Notes under the pieces: model-generated
What the model was told of the DNA's origin: nothing
Database searches by the model: none
The model's input: the letters and a program-made list of their open reading frames with translations, nothing else
Shown here: positions 1 to 6,209 of the stretch, in pieces
Position numbering within the stretch: the stretch's first letter is position 1
Layout of the letters: each line of letters starts with the position of its first letter
Assembly (NCBI GenBank): GCA_903933995.1
Contig: CAIZMD010000526.1
Coordinates: 1-6,269, forward strand
Reading direction: 5' to 3'
DNA length: 6,269 nt
DNA from: an uncultured Bacteroidota bacterium
Lineage (GTDB): Bacteria; Bacteroidota; Bacteroidia; Chitinophagales; Chitinophagaceae
Program-made: the position numbers and the translations under genes

Positions 1-387
1 AGCATGCACGCGCCTGAGCAATATGCCGTTAGAGCCATTAAAGCGGGTGCTTCTGGATATTTAACCAAGGAAAGTGCACCTTTTGAATTGGTAAACGCTG
101 TAGAAAAGATTTTGGGTGGAAGAAAATATATTACCCCACAAGTGGCTGAGGTATTGGCGGAATCAATTGAACAGAATTTTGACAAAGCTCCCCATGAAAT
201 CTTATCAGATAGAGAATTTGAAGTGCTCAAACTTATTGCAGAGGGTCAGTCAATTAGCAAAATAGGTGAAACCCTTTCTTTAAGTGTCAACACCATCAGT
301 ACCTATAGAACGCGTATCATGGAAAAACTCAATATCCATAATAATGCAGACTTGGTTAAGTATGCCATGAAGCATAGTCTTATTTAA
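1..387 (+). CDS. NarL/LuxR-type DNA-binding response regulator, C-terminal part (5' end outside window)
   Basis: This is a two-component transcription regulator whose first part lies upstream of the window. The frame is open from base 1. The first codon, Ser, sits where the conserved Ser/Thr of receiver strand 4 is expected (SMH), so the ATG at base 4 is internal and not a start. Residues 15-25 (AGASGYLTKES) form the end of the receiver, with the conserved Lys at 23. A linker follows, then a LuxR-type helix-turn-helix at about residues 68-128 (LSDREFEVL, then SVNTISTYRTRIMEKL), ending in the usual NADLVKYA helix. The family binds DNA as a dimer after Asp phosphorylation by a partner histidine kinase. 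The phospho-acceptor Asp lies outside the window. A terminator 58 bases downstream separates this gene from the next, so it is probably not co-transcribed with the GH5 gene. Its targets cannot be told from the sequence. Confidence 0.95.
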   Translation, partial: SMHAPEQYAVRAIKAGASGYLTKESAPFELVNAVEKILGGRKYITPQVAEVLAESIEQNFDKAPHEILSDREFEVLKLIAEGQSISKIGETLSLSVNTISTYRTRIMEKLNIHNNADLVKYAMKHSLI

Positions 388-445
388 AATCAGCTTTTTG
401 TAGTAATAATTCTACTTGCAGCCAGTAAAATACAAGGTTATCTAT

Positions 446-478
446 GCCCGCAGCCCCTACAAGGCTGCGGGCTTTTTT
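446..478 (+). terminator. Rho-independent terminator of the response regulator gene
   Basis: A perfect 10-bp GC-rich stem (GCCCGCAGCC at 446-455 pairing with 463-472) has a 7-base loop and is followed directly by six T (473-478). It lies 58 bases after the stop of the LuxR-type regulator. It marks the end of that transcript and places the promoter of the next gene between about 479 and 554. Confidence 0.93.
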
Positions 479-530
479 GTTAGGGCATTATCACAGGTTC
501 TGCTATTTCTCTCCTGGCATTACTGAAGCA

Positions 531-553
531 GCTTTGTACTGTTAAAACAAAGC
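531..553 (+). repeat. 7-bp inverted repeat abutting the GH5 start codon
   Basis: GCTTTGT (531-537) and its exact reverse complement ACAAAGC (547-553) are separated by nine bases. The repeat ends one base before the ATG at 555. In RNA it could form a hairpin covering the ribosome entry region, or as DNA it could be an operator half-site pair. No clear Shine-Dalgarno sequence is present. The pairing is visible, but a regulatory role is inference. Nothing else clear was seen between the terminator and this repeat; a good match to the Bacteroidota promoter consensus was not found. Confidence 0.35.
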
Positions 554-554
554 C

Positions 555-1664
555 ATGAACGCAATCAAAAACATAAGAATAGCCATCCCCACAGCCGCTA
601 TCTTATGCTGCCTTTTTCTTAACCAAGTTAACGCTGCAGCATTTATAGGCTATGAAAACGCAGCAATCGGAATTACTATCAACGGAGCTGAATTTGGTAA
701 CCAAAACCTTCCCGGTATTTATAGAAGAGATTATATCTATCCTACTGAACAAGAAGTTCGCTATTTCGCTGGAAAAGGCGTTCAACTGATTCAATTACCT
801 ATCAGATGGGAAAGAGTTCAACAAAAAATTGGGGGTGGTCTAGATGCTAACCAAATGATGCTCATCAACAATTTTATCAAAACTTGCAAAAACTACCGTG
901 TAGATGTGATCATTAGCATCCAAAACTATGGTAGATATAAAATCAATGGTATTGAGTATGTATTGGGTAGTAAACAAGTTCCTTATAACCAATTCCGTGA
1001 ATTCTGGAAAAGCTTTGCTGCTGCTTTAAAACAACACGAAAATATCTACGGTTTTAATATTATGGCTGAACCATATAATATGGGTGAAGGTGTTTGGGAA
1101 AATGCGGCTCAGGAAGCCATCTATGGCATTAGAGAAGTTGACCAACTAAATACCATTATCATTAACGGCAACAACTATGCTTGTGCTCAAAAATGGGAAG
1201 AATATAGCGATGGTCTTAAATACCTAGAAGATCCTAATAATAACCTACTATTTGATGCACACTGCTATTTTGACAATGACTGTAGCGGTACTTATGCCAA
1301 TGGATACAGCAGCGATATTACTGCACAAATTGGCGTTGAAAAAGTGGCTCCTTTTATCAACTGGCTTAAAGCCAATAACAAAAGAGGTTATGTAGGTGAG
1401 TTTGGTGTTCCAAAAAATGACGCTCGTTGGATTCCCGTATTGGAAAACTTTCTTAGCTATATCCAAAAAAACAATGTGGGTGGTTGTTACTGGGGTGCTG
1501 GCCAATGGTGGAAAGGCTATAGCCTGAGCATTGAACCATTACAAGGTGTGGACCAACCTCAAATGCTGGTTTTGAACAGATACCTAAATGAAAAAAGCAA
1601 CTGGGCTAGTAACAACATGAAAAATGTAAAAGCCAATATAGCTATGATTGGCAGTGAAAAATAA
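555..1664 (+). CDS. Secreted glycoside hydrolase family 5-like protein with altered active site
   Basis: Predicted exported endo-glycanase-type (beta/alpha)8 protein of 369 residues. The ATG at 555 is the first in frame after a TAA at 543-545. A Sec signal peptide is seen: basic start, hydrophobic stretch about residues 8-22, probable cleavage after VNA27. No lipobox, no second domain and no obvious C-terminal sorting domain follow, so a periplasmic or secreted single-domain enzyme is likely. GH5 landmarks in order are LPIRWERVQ (81-89), NYGRY (124-128), the AEP site with acid/base Glu172, DAHCYFD with His236 and Tyr238, GEFG with nucleophile Glu282, and YWGAGQWW with Trp313. Three usually conserved active-site residues are changed: Arg to Gln80, His to Gln123, and Asn of NEP to Ala171. 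Substrate specificity cannot be read. It may be a glycosidase with altered specificity or a carbohydrate-binding pseudoenzyme. It is probably the first gene of an operon with the two signalling genes downstream. Confidence 0.88.
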   Translation: MNAIKNIRIAIPTAAILCCLFLNQVNAAAFIGYENAAIGITINGAEFGNQNLPGIYRRDYIYPTEQEVRYFAGKGVQLIQLPIRWERVQQKIGGGLDANQMMLINNFIKTCKNYRVDVIISIQNYGRYKINGIEYVLGSKQVPYNQFREFWKSFAAALKQHENIYGFNIMAEPYNMGEGVWENAAQEAIYGIREVDQLNTIIINGNNYACAQKWEEYSDGLKYLEDPNNNLLFDAHCYFDNDCSGTYANGYSSDITAQIGVEKVAPFINWLKANNKRGYVGEFGVPKNDARWIPVLENFLSYIQKNNVGGCYWGAGQWWKGYSLSIEPLQGVDQPQMLVLNRYLNEKSNWASNNMKNVKANIAMIGSEK

Positions 1665-1710
1665 GAGCAAAAAATCAAACCAATTTTCTCCTCATCCAAT
1701 ACCTTCTACC

Positions 1711-2112
1711 ATGAAAGCCCCTTTGAAAATTTTGCTAGTTGACCAATCAGTTTATAGTAAGTATCAATTGAATGACTTCCTAGGCACAAGAGAAGATCAA
1801 ACCTTACTAGAAATAGCGGAAGACCTTGAAATGGCCGAGAATGCCATTCCAAGATTTCAGCCCAATTTAATCATTACAGAATTAGACCAAACAGAAGGAA
1901 GACCAGATTTAATTCAATGGGTCAAAGACCATACACAGAAAGCTAAGTTGATGGTGTTAACCCATTTTACCCTACCCTGTTTTAGAGAAGCCTGCAAGCA
2001 GCAAGGTGCTGATTACTTTTTTGACAAAGCCACAGAAATGCTGGCAGTAAAAAAAAACCATTGGCCAATTATACCAGCAAATGCCTGCATAGGGCCATTG
2101 CATGTATTGTAG
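1711..2112 (+). CDS. Stand-alone receiver-like protein with Glu at the phospho-site; probable frameshift near the C-terminus
   Basis: Single CheY-like receiver domain, 133 residues as read. The ATG at 1711 places strand 1 (KILLVDQS) five residues in, as usual. An upstream TTG at 1648 would overlap the GH5 gene and adds a non-family extension. Landmarks are Asp11 with Gln12 instead of a second acid, LIITELDQ with Glu57 where the phospho-acceptor Asp is expected, Thr84 (VLTHF) and Lys106 (FFDKATEM). Up to residue 115 the fold is normal. The reading frame then runs through nine A (2049-2057) into a Trp/Pro/Cys-containing tail unlike helix 5. With eight A the protein would end VKKTIGQLYQQMPA at a TAG (2090-2092), giving 126 residues and a proper final helix. 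The gene lies 46 bases after the GH5 stop. Either the sequence has an indel, or the gene is mutated or uses slippage. Its likely partner is the PAS-DHp-receiver protein next door, by context only. Confidence 0.78.
   Translation: MKAPLKILLVDQSVYSKYQLNDFLGTREDQTLLEIAEDLEMAENAIPRFQPNLIITELDQTEGRPDLIQWVKDHTQKAKLMVLTHFTLPCFREACKQQGADYFFDKATEMLAVKKNHWPIIPANACIGPLHVL
2049..2057 (+). other. Run of nine A: probable frameshift or slippage site
   Basis: Nine consecutive A lie at the boundary between canonical receiver sequence and a non-canonical tail. Skipping one base shifts reading to a frame that encodes TIGQLYQQMPA and stops at 2090-2092, which fits receiver helix 5. Adding one base opens a third frame that stays open to about 2312. 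Runs of this length are known to promote polymerase slippage and also sequencing errors. Which applies here cannot be told from one sequence. Confidence 0.6.
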
Positions 2113-2128
2113 TAGATGAACTACAATA
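2105..2128 (+). repeat. 9-bp perfect hairpin upstream of the PAS-DHp-receiver gene
   Basis: TATTGTAGT (2105-2113) pairs exactly with ACTACAATA (2120-2128) around the six-base loop AGATGA. No T-run follows, so it is not an intrinsic terminator. It overlaps the apparent stop codon of the receiver gene (2110-2112). It could be an mRNA processing or stabilising structure, or an operator. The function is inferred only from position. Confidence 0.45.
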
Positions 2129-2177
2129 TGCCTGCAAACTGCTATTACAGTATCGGATTGCTACTACCAGTTCCAGC

Positions 2178-2202
2178 CTAGCAAGTTTAGAACTTGTGCT
2201 AG
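2178..2202 (+). repeat. Imperfect hairpin just before the PAS-DHp-receiver ribosome site
   Basis: CTAGCAAGTT (2178-2187) pairs with AACTTG (2191-2196) and CTAG (2199-2202) around a three-base loop, with a two-base TG bulge on the 3' side. It ends a few bases before the purine-rich ribosome site at 2207-2213, so as RNA it could affect translation of the 610-residue protein. There is no T-run and no terminator character. Confidence 0.4.
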
Positions 2203-2206
2203 ATAA

Positions 2207-2213
2207 AAGGAAG
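2207..2213 (+). promoter_or_regulatory. Purine-rich ribosome binding site of the PAS-DHp-receiver gene
   Basis: AAGGAAG lies four bases before the ATG at 2218 and is the clearest Shine-Dalgarno-like sequence in the window. Most other starts here have only A-rich leaders. It supports 2218 as the start of the 610-residue protein. Confidence 0.5.
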
Positions 2214-2217
2214 AAAC

Positions 2218-4050
2218 ATGAAATACCCCTATCCACTAGACGAAACCCTTTCTGTGTTGATTCAGTCCAATTTTTGTTTTGTACTCAGTATAGACTTAGA
2301 AGGACGCATTAGCTACTTTAACCAGAAAATGGTAGAACAGCATCCAGAATGGCAACGCAAATTGCCAAATATGCTATTTACTGACCTTTTAAGTGAAGAA
2401 GACAAACTCCGCTATGGAAGGGCTGTGAAAAAAAGCCTGGAAGATATTAGCCTGCCAGTTACTCAAGCTTTGCATAGTTTTCTTGAACCTTTCAAAGCTA
2501 CCCTACCTATACAATTCAGTATTTCAGTGATCAAGGATGATATGTATGAACCAATTGGTTTATTACTGATTGGACAAGAGATCAGTGTCAAGGAAGAAAA
2601 AAATACAGATACTCAACACCCATTACAGGGCAGCAATCAACAATACGCTAGCATTGCCAATCAACTTCCCATGATGGTTTGGGTATTAGACGCAGACATG
2701 CAATGTGTATTTGCCAATGAGTCTGTTACCAAACATTTTCAAGTAAATCAACAGTCAGAATTGGGCAGGGGATTTATGAAAAGGTTACCCAAAAAAGAAT
2801 TGAGTGGTGAACTGGGTTCTTTCTTAAATAATCTTTCTTTAAAACAACCCTTCTCATTAGAAGTTGCTATCAATCATGCGGGAGTTGATCAGTGGATTCA
2901 TTTACACCTCTCTCCTCAATTTAACTTGGACTGTCAATTCTCTGGCTACCTAATTTATGGCACAGACATAAGCCATGTGCACCAAGCGGCCAAAGCCATC
3001 AGACAACAGAATGACCTAATCAGGGTTTTAAACAAAGAATTTGTACGCTTCAAGAAAATAGCATCCTGCACCAATCAAAGTATTATACTAACCAACACCA
3101 TCAATCAAATTACCTGGATCAATAATGCTTTTACAGATCTGATGGGTTATGAATTAACTGAAATTGCAGGCCAACAAGATTTTCAATTATTTAGTGGTAC
3201 TGATACAGATTTAGAAGATATTGATACCATTAAATCTAGCATCTGCAATATTAGTTCTATTAAAAAAGAAATGGTTCTTTATAATAAGGGAAGCCAAAAA
3301 CTTTGGATTGAATATATAAAGGAACCCATTTTTGATGAACAACAAGTCTTCACTGGATTTTTGATTATTCTCAATGATGTTAGTGTAAGAAAAGTGTCTG
3401 AAACCGAGGCTGCCAAACAGTTGGTATCTCTTAAAAAAATGTCCTTTATTGCTTCCCATGAAATTAGACATGAGTTTTCTAAGATCATGCAAGTAACTCA
3501 GACTATTAAATTGCAAAAACCAGATATTCAAGTTTACCAACAATTATTGGCTGAGATTGAAAAGTCTACTGACAAAATGAATGCAGCCATTTATGAATTG
3601 AACAACCAAATCAATTTTGCAACCTCCAATAGCATTTCATTAGACGCCTATCTACATCAAGAAATTGAAGAAATTGTTTTGATAGATGATGATGGTCTTG
3701 TGAATGAAATGAACAAAGTGGTTATTCGTTCCGTATTCCCTGATATGCCAGTAAAAGTGTTTAATGAAGTGGATTATGCCATTTCTCATATTAATGCACA
3801 TCCATTTACCAGAAGGAAAATTATTGTAGACTTGAACTTCCCTCACAAATCTGGTTGGCATTTTCTAGATGAGTACCAAAAACTGGACCAGCCTTGGTCT
3901 GTAGTAGTGCTTACCTCTAGCCTACAACAGGAAGATATTGAACGTTCAAAGGGCTATAGATTTGTTACCCATTTTATGACCAAACCTTTGAATCAAGCTC
4001 AATTAAAAGGGCTTAGAATATTGGCTTCTAAAAAGCTTCGTGTTGCCTGA
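2218..4050 (+). CDS. Soluble PAS-PAS-PAS-DHp-receiver protein lacking a kinase ATPase domain
   Basis: 610-residue cytoplasmic signalling protein with no signal peptide or membrane helix. Three PAS domains are seen at about 8-123 (SIDLEGRISYFN), 145-255 (VWVLDADMQCVFAN) and 275-393 (IINQ-type strand, then NNAFTDLMGY). A two-helix dimerisation/His-phosphotransfer (DHp) region follows at about 400-467, with H-box ASHEIRHEF and candidate phospho-His414, followed by Glu415. The usual Pro of the H-box is Glu419, and the phosphatase-motif Thr/Asn position is His418. Instead of a HATPase_c domain, the chain goes after a short linker to a complete receiver at about 485-605: acid cluster Asp490-492, phospho-acceptor Asp538 (IIVDLNFP), Thr566 and Lys589 (MTKPL). 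No N, G1, F or G2 ATP-binding box is present. It may relay phosphate between a separate kinase and other regulators, or act as a PAS-gated scaffold. It is the last gene of the operon, with a terminator 38 bases later. Confidence 0.9.
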   Translation: MKYPYPLDETLSVLIQSNFCFVLSIDLEGRISYFNQKMVEQHPEWQRKLPNMLFTDLLSEEDKLRYGRAVKKSLEDISLPVTQALHSFLEPFKATLPIQFSISVIKDDMYEPIGLLLIGQEISVKEEKNTDTQHPLQGSNQQYASIANQLPMMVWVLDADMQCVFANESVTKHFQVNQQSELGRGFMKRLPKKELSGELGSFLNNLSLKQPFSLEVAINHAGVDQWIHLHLSPQFNLDCQFSGYLIYGTDISHVHQAAKAIRQQNDLIRVLNKEFVRFKKIASCTNQSIILTNTINQITWINNAFTDLMGYELTEIAGQQDFQLFSGTDTDLEDIDTIKSSICNISSIKKEMVLYNKGSQKLWIEYIKEPIFDEQQVFTGFLIILNDVSVRKVSETEAAKQLVSLKKMSFIASHEIRHEFSKIMQVTQTIKLQKPDIQVYQQLLAEIEKSTDKMNAAIYELNNQINFATSNSISLDAYLHQEIEEIVLIDDDGLVNEMNKVVIRSVFPDMPVKVFNEVDYAISHINAHPFTRRKIIVDLNFPHKSGWHFLDEYQKLDQPWSVVVLTSSLQQEDIERSKGYRFVTHFMTKPLNQAQLKGLRILASKKLRVA

Positions 4051-4088
4051 CGATAGATGCATTACACCTTGAAAACAGCACATGAAAA

Positions 4089-4120
4089 GGGCCCCGATTA
4101 CTCGGGGCCTGATTTTTTTT
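4089..4120 (+). terminator. Rho-independent terminator of the GH5/receiver/PAS operon, possibly bidirectional
   Basis: GGCCCCGA (4090-4097) pairs perfectly with TCGGGGCC (4102-4109) around the loop TTAC, with one more G-T pair outside, and eight T follow at 4113-4120. It sits between convergent genes. Read on the minus strand, the same stem is followed by only four T (A at 4085-4088), so it may also stop proline dehydrogenase transcripts, less strongly. Confidence 0.93.
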
Positions 4121-4135
4121 AAGACTTATAGCAGT

Positions 4136-5320
4136 TTATGCTTTTCTTCTTTCCAGTTCTTTTTTAATCAAGGCTAACTCTCTACCTGTTTGACCACTCA
4201 CACTACTATTCTCTTGTGCCCTGCGCATTAGATAAGGAATTACATCACGTATAGGACCAAAAGGCAGGTATTTGCTTACACTCAGTCCCGCTTTGGCAAG
4301 GTTAAAAGTAATATTATCACTCATGCCATATAATTGTGAAAAATGTAAATGCTGGTGTTGTAATGACAAGCCTTTTTCTTCCATTAATTGAGCTGCTAAT
4401 AAATTGCTTTCATCATTATGTGAGGCTACAATACAAGCTACCCTTTCTATATTTTCTACACAAAAACGAATACTTTCATTATAATCCCTATCAGTTGCTT
4501 CCTTATTGGCTTTATTAGGAGATTCGTAGCCTAATTCTTGAGCTCTTTCACGCTCTTTCTCCATATAAGCGCCTCTTACCAATTTAATTCCCAAAATAAA
4601 GCCTTGTTGCTGGGCAATTTGATGAGAGATTTTTAAAAAATGTAGTCGGTCGTGTCTGTACAATTGAATGGTGTTGTATACCACGGCTTTTTCCTTGTTG
4701 AAGATCTCCATCATTTCCATGGTTAGTCTATCAACTGGATCTTGGATCCAACTTTCTTCAGCGTCAATTAATACACCAATATTTTTCTCTGCTGCAGCTT
4801 CACAAATAATATACATTCTTTCCCTTACCCTATCCCATTCTGCTATTTCTGCTTCATGATCATGTATCCCACTTCTAAGCCTTGGTGCTTCATTCAATGT
4901 TTGCAACAAACCATGTCTAGCAAGACCTGTTACTTTGATACTGATAAAGGGAATATTTGATTGTGTAGCTGCATAATTAATGACGCGAATAAACTCATCC
5001 GTTGCAAGGTCAAAATTATCTTCTCCTTCTTTTCCTTCTACCCCATAATCCAAAATAACTTTCACACCATATTTGCCTAAAACTTCACCTACATTGGCAG
5101 TTTCTTCCAATGTTTCTCCTCCAACAAATTGCTTGAAAATTGTTTTCCTAATAATTCCATGAATAGGCAATCCCGTTTTCATTAAAAACGGCGTTAGCCT
5201 AGTTCCCAATTGCACAAACAATGGGAAGCCCATAGTACTAAAAAGGAATTTAGCTCCTTTCAAATCTTTATTGGCCTTGTAGGCGAATGCATTCTCGGTA
5301 TTTTCAAAGGAAATATTCAT
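4136..5320 (-). CDS. Proline dehydrogenase, monofunctional (FAD-dependent)
   Basis: Oxidises L-proline to 1-pyrroline-5-carboxylate and passes electrons to the quinone pool (EC 1.5.5.2), the first step of proline catabolism. The 394 residues match the stand-alone enzyme and not bifunctional PutA; no aldehyde dehydrogenase domain follows. Conserved (beta/alpha)8-barrel motifs are ILDYGVEG (89-96), ISIKVTGL (126-133, Lys129), VLIDAEES (183-190), TIQLYRHD (217-224), GIKLVRGAYMEKER (244-257), ASHND (299-303), QLYGMSD (329-335) and YLPFGP followed by LMRRAQEN (351-371), where Arg366-Arg367 are the family's proline-carboxylate ligands. The protein is complete, with no missing key residue seen. The ATG at 5320 is the first in frame after an upstream stop. 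The enzyme is probably associated peripherally with the inner membrane. The reductase gene lies 90 bases upstream in the same direction, so co-transcription is possible. The partner P5C dehydrogenase is not in the window. Confidence 0.97.
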   Translation of the reverse strand: MNISFENTENAFAYKANKDLKGAKFLFSTMGFPLFVQLGTRLTPFLMKTGLPIHGIIRKTIFKQFVGGETLEETANVGEVLGKYGVKVILDYGVEGKEGEDNFDLATDEFIRVINYAATQSNIPFISIKVTGLARHGLLQTLNEAPRLRSGIHDHEAEIAEWDRVRERMYIICEAAAEKNIGVLIDAEESWIQDPVDRLTMEMMEIFNKEKAVVYNTIQLYRHDRLHFLKISHQIAQQQGFILGIKLVRGAYMEKERERAQELGYESPNKANKEATDRDYNESIRFCVENIERVACIVASHNDESNLLAAQLMEEKGLSLQHQHLHFSQLYGMSDNITFNLAKAGLSVSKYLPFGPIRDVIPYLMRRAQENSSVSGQTGRELALIKKELERRKA

Positions 5321-5410
5321 TGCTAACGGTCGTTCGTTACGCGAATATCGGAACAGAACGTCTAAGAAAAAAAAGGAATTTTAGATTCTGGCAATATCCA
5401 CCAAAAATAT

Positions 5411-6127
5411 TTAGATAGCTTGGTGATTAAAGGGCTGTAGGACCATTTCACTCACCACACCGGATCGGGGTTGTTGGCATAGAAACCAGACCGCTTTTGC
5501 AGCTTCTTCCGCAACTACCATTTTGTCTCTTTGCACCCTAAGGTCTATCTGGTCCCAGAAGGCGGAATCTACCCCTCCTAAAAACAAGTTGGTAATCCTG
5601 ATTTCCGTTCTTTTTAACTCTTCGCGAATACTTTGCATCATACCCACTAAACCATATTTACTTGCGCTGTAAGCAGCTGCACCCGCCATGGGTACTTTTC
5701 CCAACACACCGGGAATATTAATAATCAATCCTTTTTTCTGTTCTTTCATCCCAGGTAAAATGGCCTGCATCAAGTGAAATACCCCAATCAAGTTTACTTG
5801 TATGGATTGCATAAAATCTGTCTCGGAAAGCATTTCAAGGGGCTTGATAATACCTATTCCAGCAGCGTTCACCAAGATATCCACCACTGGCATTATTGGC
5901 TTCAAGGCTGTCATGGCTGAATGAATGGATGCCGTATTGTTCAAGTCCATTTGAAAACAGCGTTCTTGGGAAATGCCTACAGAAGCTGCTAATGAATTCA
6001 GTTTGGCTTGATCTCTTCCTGTTAGCGCCACTTGTGCCCCAGAGCCTACTAATAGTTTTACAATTGCAGCACCAATTGTTCCAGTAGCCCCCACAACCAA
6101 AACCTGTTTTCCCTTGAGTGTTTCCAT
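5411..6127 (-). CDS. Short-chain dehydrogenase/reductase (SDR), classical type with atypical Ser site
   Basis: NAD(P)-dependent Rossmann-fold oxidoreductase of 238 residues, a normal classical-SDR length. Landmarks are the nucleotide-binding Gly motif GATGTIG (13-19), TGRD with Arg38 (suggesting NADP preference), Asp61 in MDL, NAAG (87-90), Asn112, and YSASK with catalytic Tyr153 and Lys157. The strand that normally carries the catalytic Ser reads NIPG (137-140), with Gly140 where Ser is expected. The Asn-Tyr-Lys part of the tetrad is therefore present but Ser is missing. The substrate cannot be assigned; a carbonyl reductase or alcohol dehydrogenase of unknown physiological role is the family default. 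It is transcribed away from the enolase-like gene and towards proline dehydrogenase. The start ATG at 6127 has an A-rich leader without a clear ribosome site. Confidence 0.92.
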   Translation of the reverse strand: METLKGKQVLVVGATGTIGAAIVKLLVGSGAQVALTGRDQAKLNSLAASVGISQERCFQMDLNNTASIHSAMTALKPIMPVVDILVNAAGIGIIKPLEMLSETDFMQSIQVNLIGVFHLMQAILPGMKEQKKGLIINIPGVLGKVPMAGAAAYSASKYGLVGMMQSIREELKRTEIRITNLFLGGVDSAFWDQIDLRVQRDKMVVAEEAAKAVWFLCQQPRSGVVSEMVLQPFNHQAI

Positions 6128-6209
6128 GCTTTTTGTTTTAAAAACACCAGATGTAGTTTTTTGTTCTGTTTACTGGTATTTATTTGTGTGTTAATCAGAC
6201 CTTCGCAAT
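6128..6209. promoter_or_regulatory. Divergent promoter region between the SDR and enolase-like genes
   Basis: These 82 AT-rich bases separate two genes that are read outward, so both promoters should lie here or overlap the gene starts. Partial matches to the Bacteroidota -7 element (TAnnTTTG) are TACATCTG on the minus strand (6155 to 6148) and TTTATTTG on the plus strand (6179-6186). Neither has a well-spaced -33 TTTG partner, so exact sites are not assigned. The location is inferred from gene layout. Confidence 0.4.

Noticed and set aside
476..511. Bacteroidota -33/-7 promoter for the GH5 operon
   Set aside because: TTTG at 476-479 and TATTTCTC at 504-511 are too far apart (24 bases) and the -7 match is partial.
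555..640. GH5 protein as a lipoprotein, because of the Cys pair in the signal peptide
   Set aside because: The residue before the first Cys is Leu, which breaks the lipobox rule, and the Cys pair lies inside the hydrophobic core; a signal peptidase I site after VNA fits better.
1648..1710. N-terminal extension of the receiver gene from a TTG start
   Set aside because: It overlaps the GH5 coding end, uses a weak start, and adds residues that do not belong to a receiver. The ATG at 1711 fits the domain boundary.
2061..2312. Open frame of 83 codons between the receiver and the PAS gene
   Set aside because: TTG start, Cys/Arg-rich composition without recognisable family, and overlap with the first 95 bases of a well-supported gene. 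It is more likely a by-chance open frame, though it is the -1 frame continuation of the A9 run.
3163..3204. LOV (blue-light) domain in the third PAS
   Set aside because: The segment around GQQDFQLFSG resembles the LOV region in layout, but the flavin-binding Cys motif (NCRFLQ) is absent, so an ordinary PAS is called.
5365..5388. Minus-strand terminator between the SDR and proline dehydrogenase genes
   Set aside because: A run of eight T (minus strand) is preceded only by a 4-bp AT-rich stem (GAAT/ATTC), too weak to call; co-transcription is left open.
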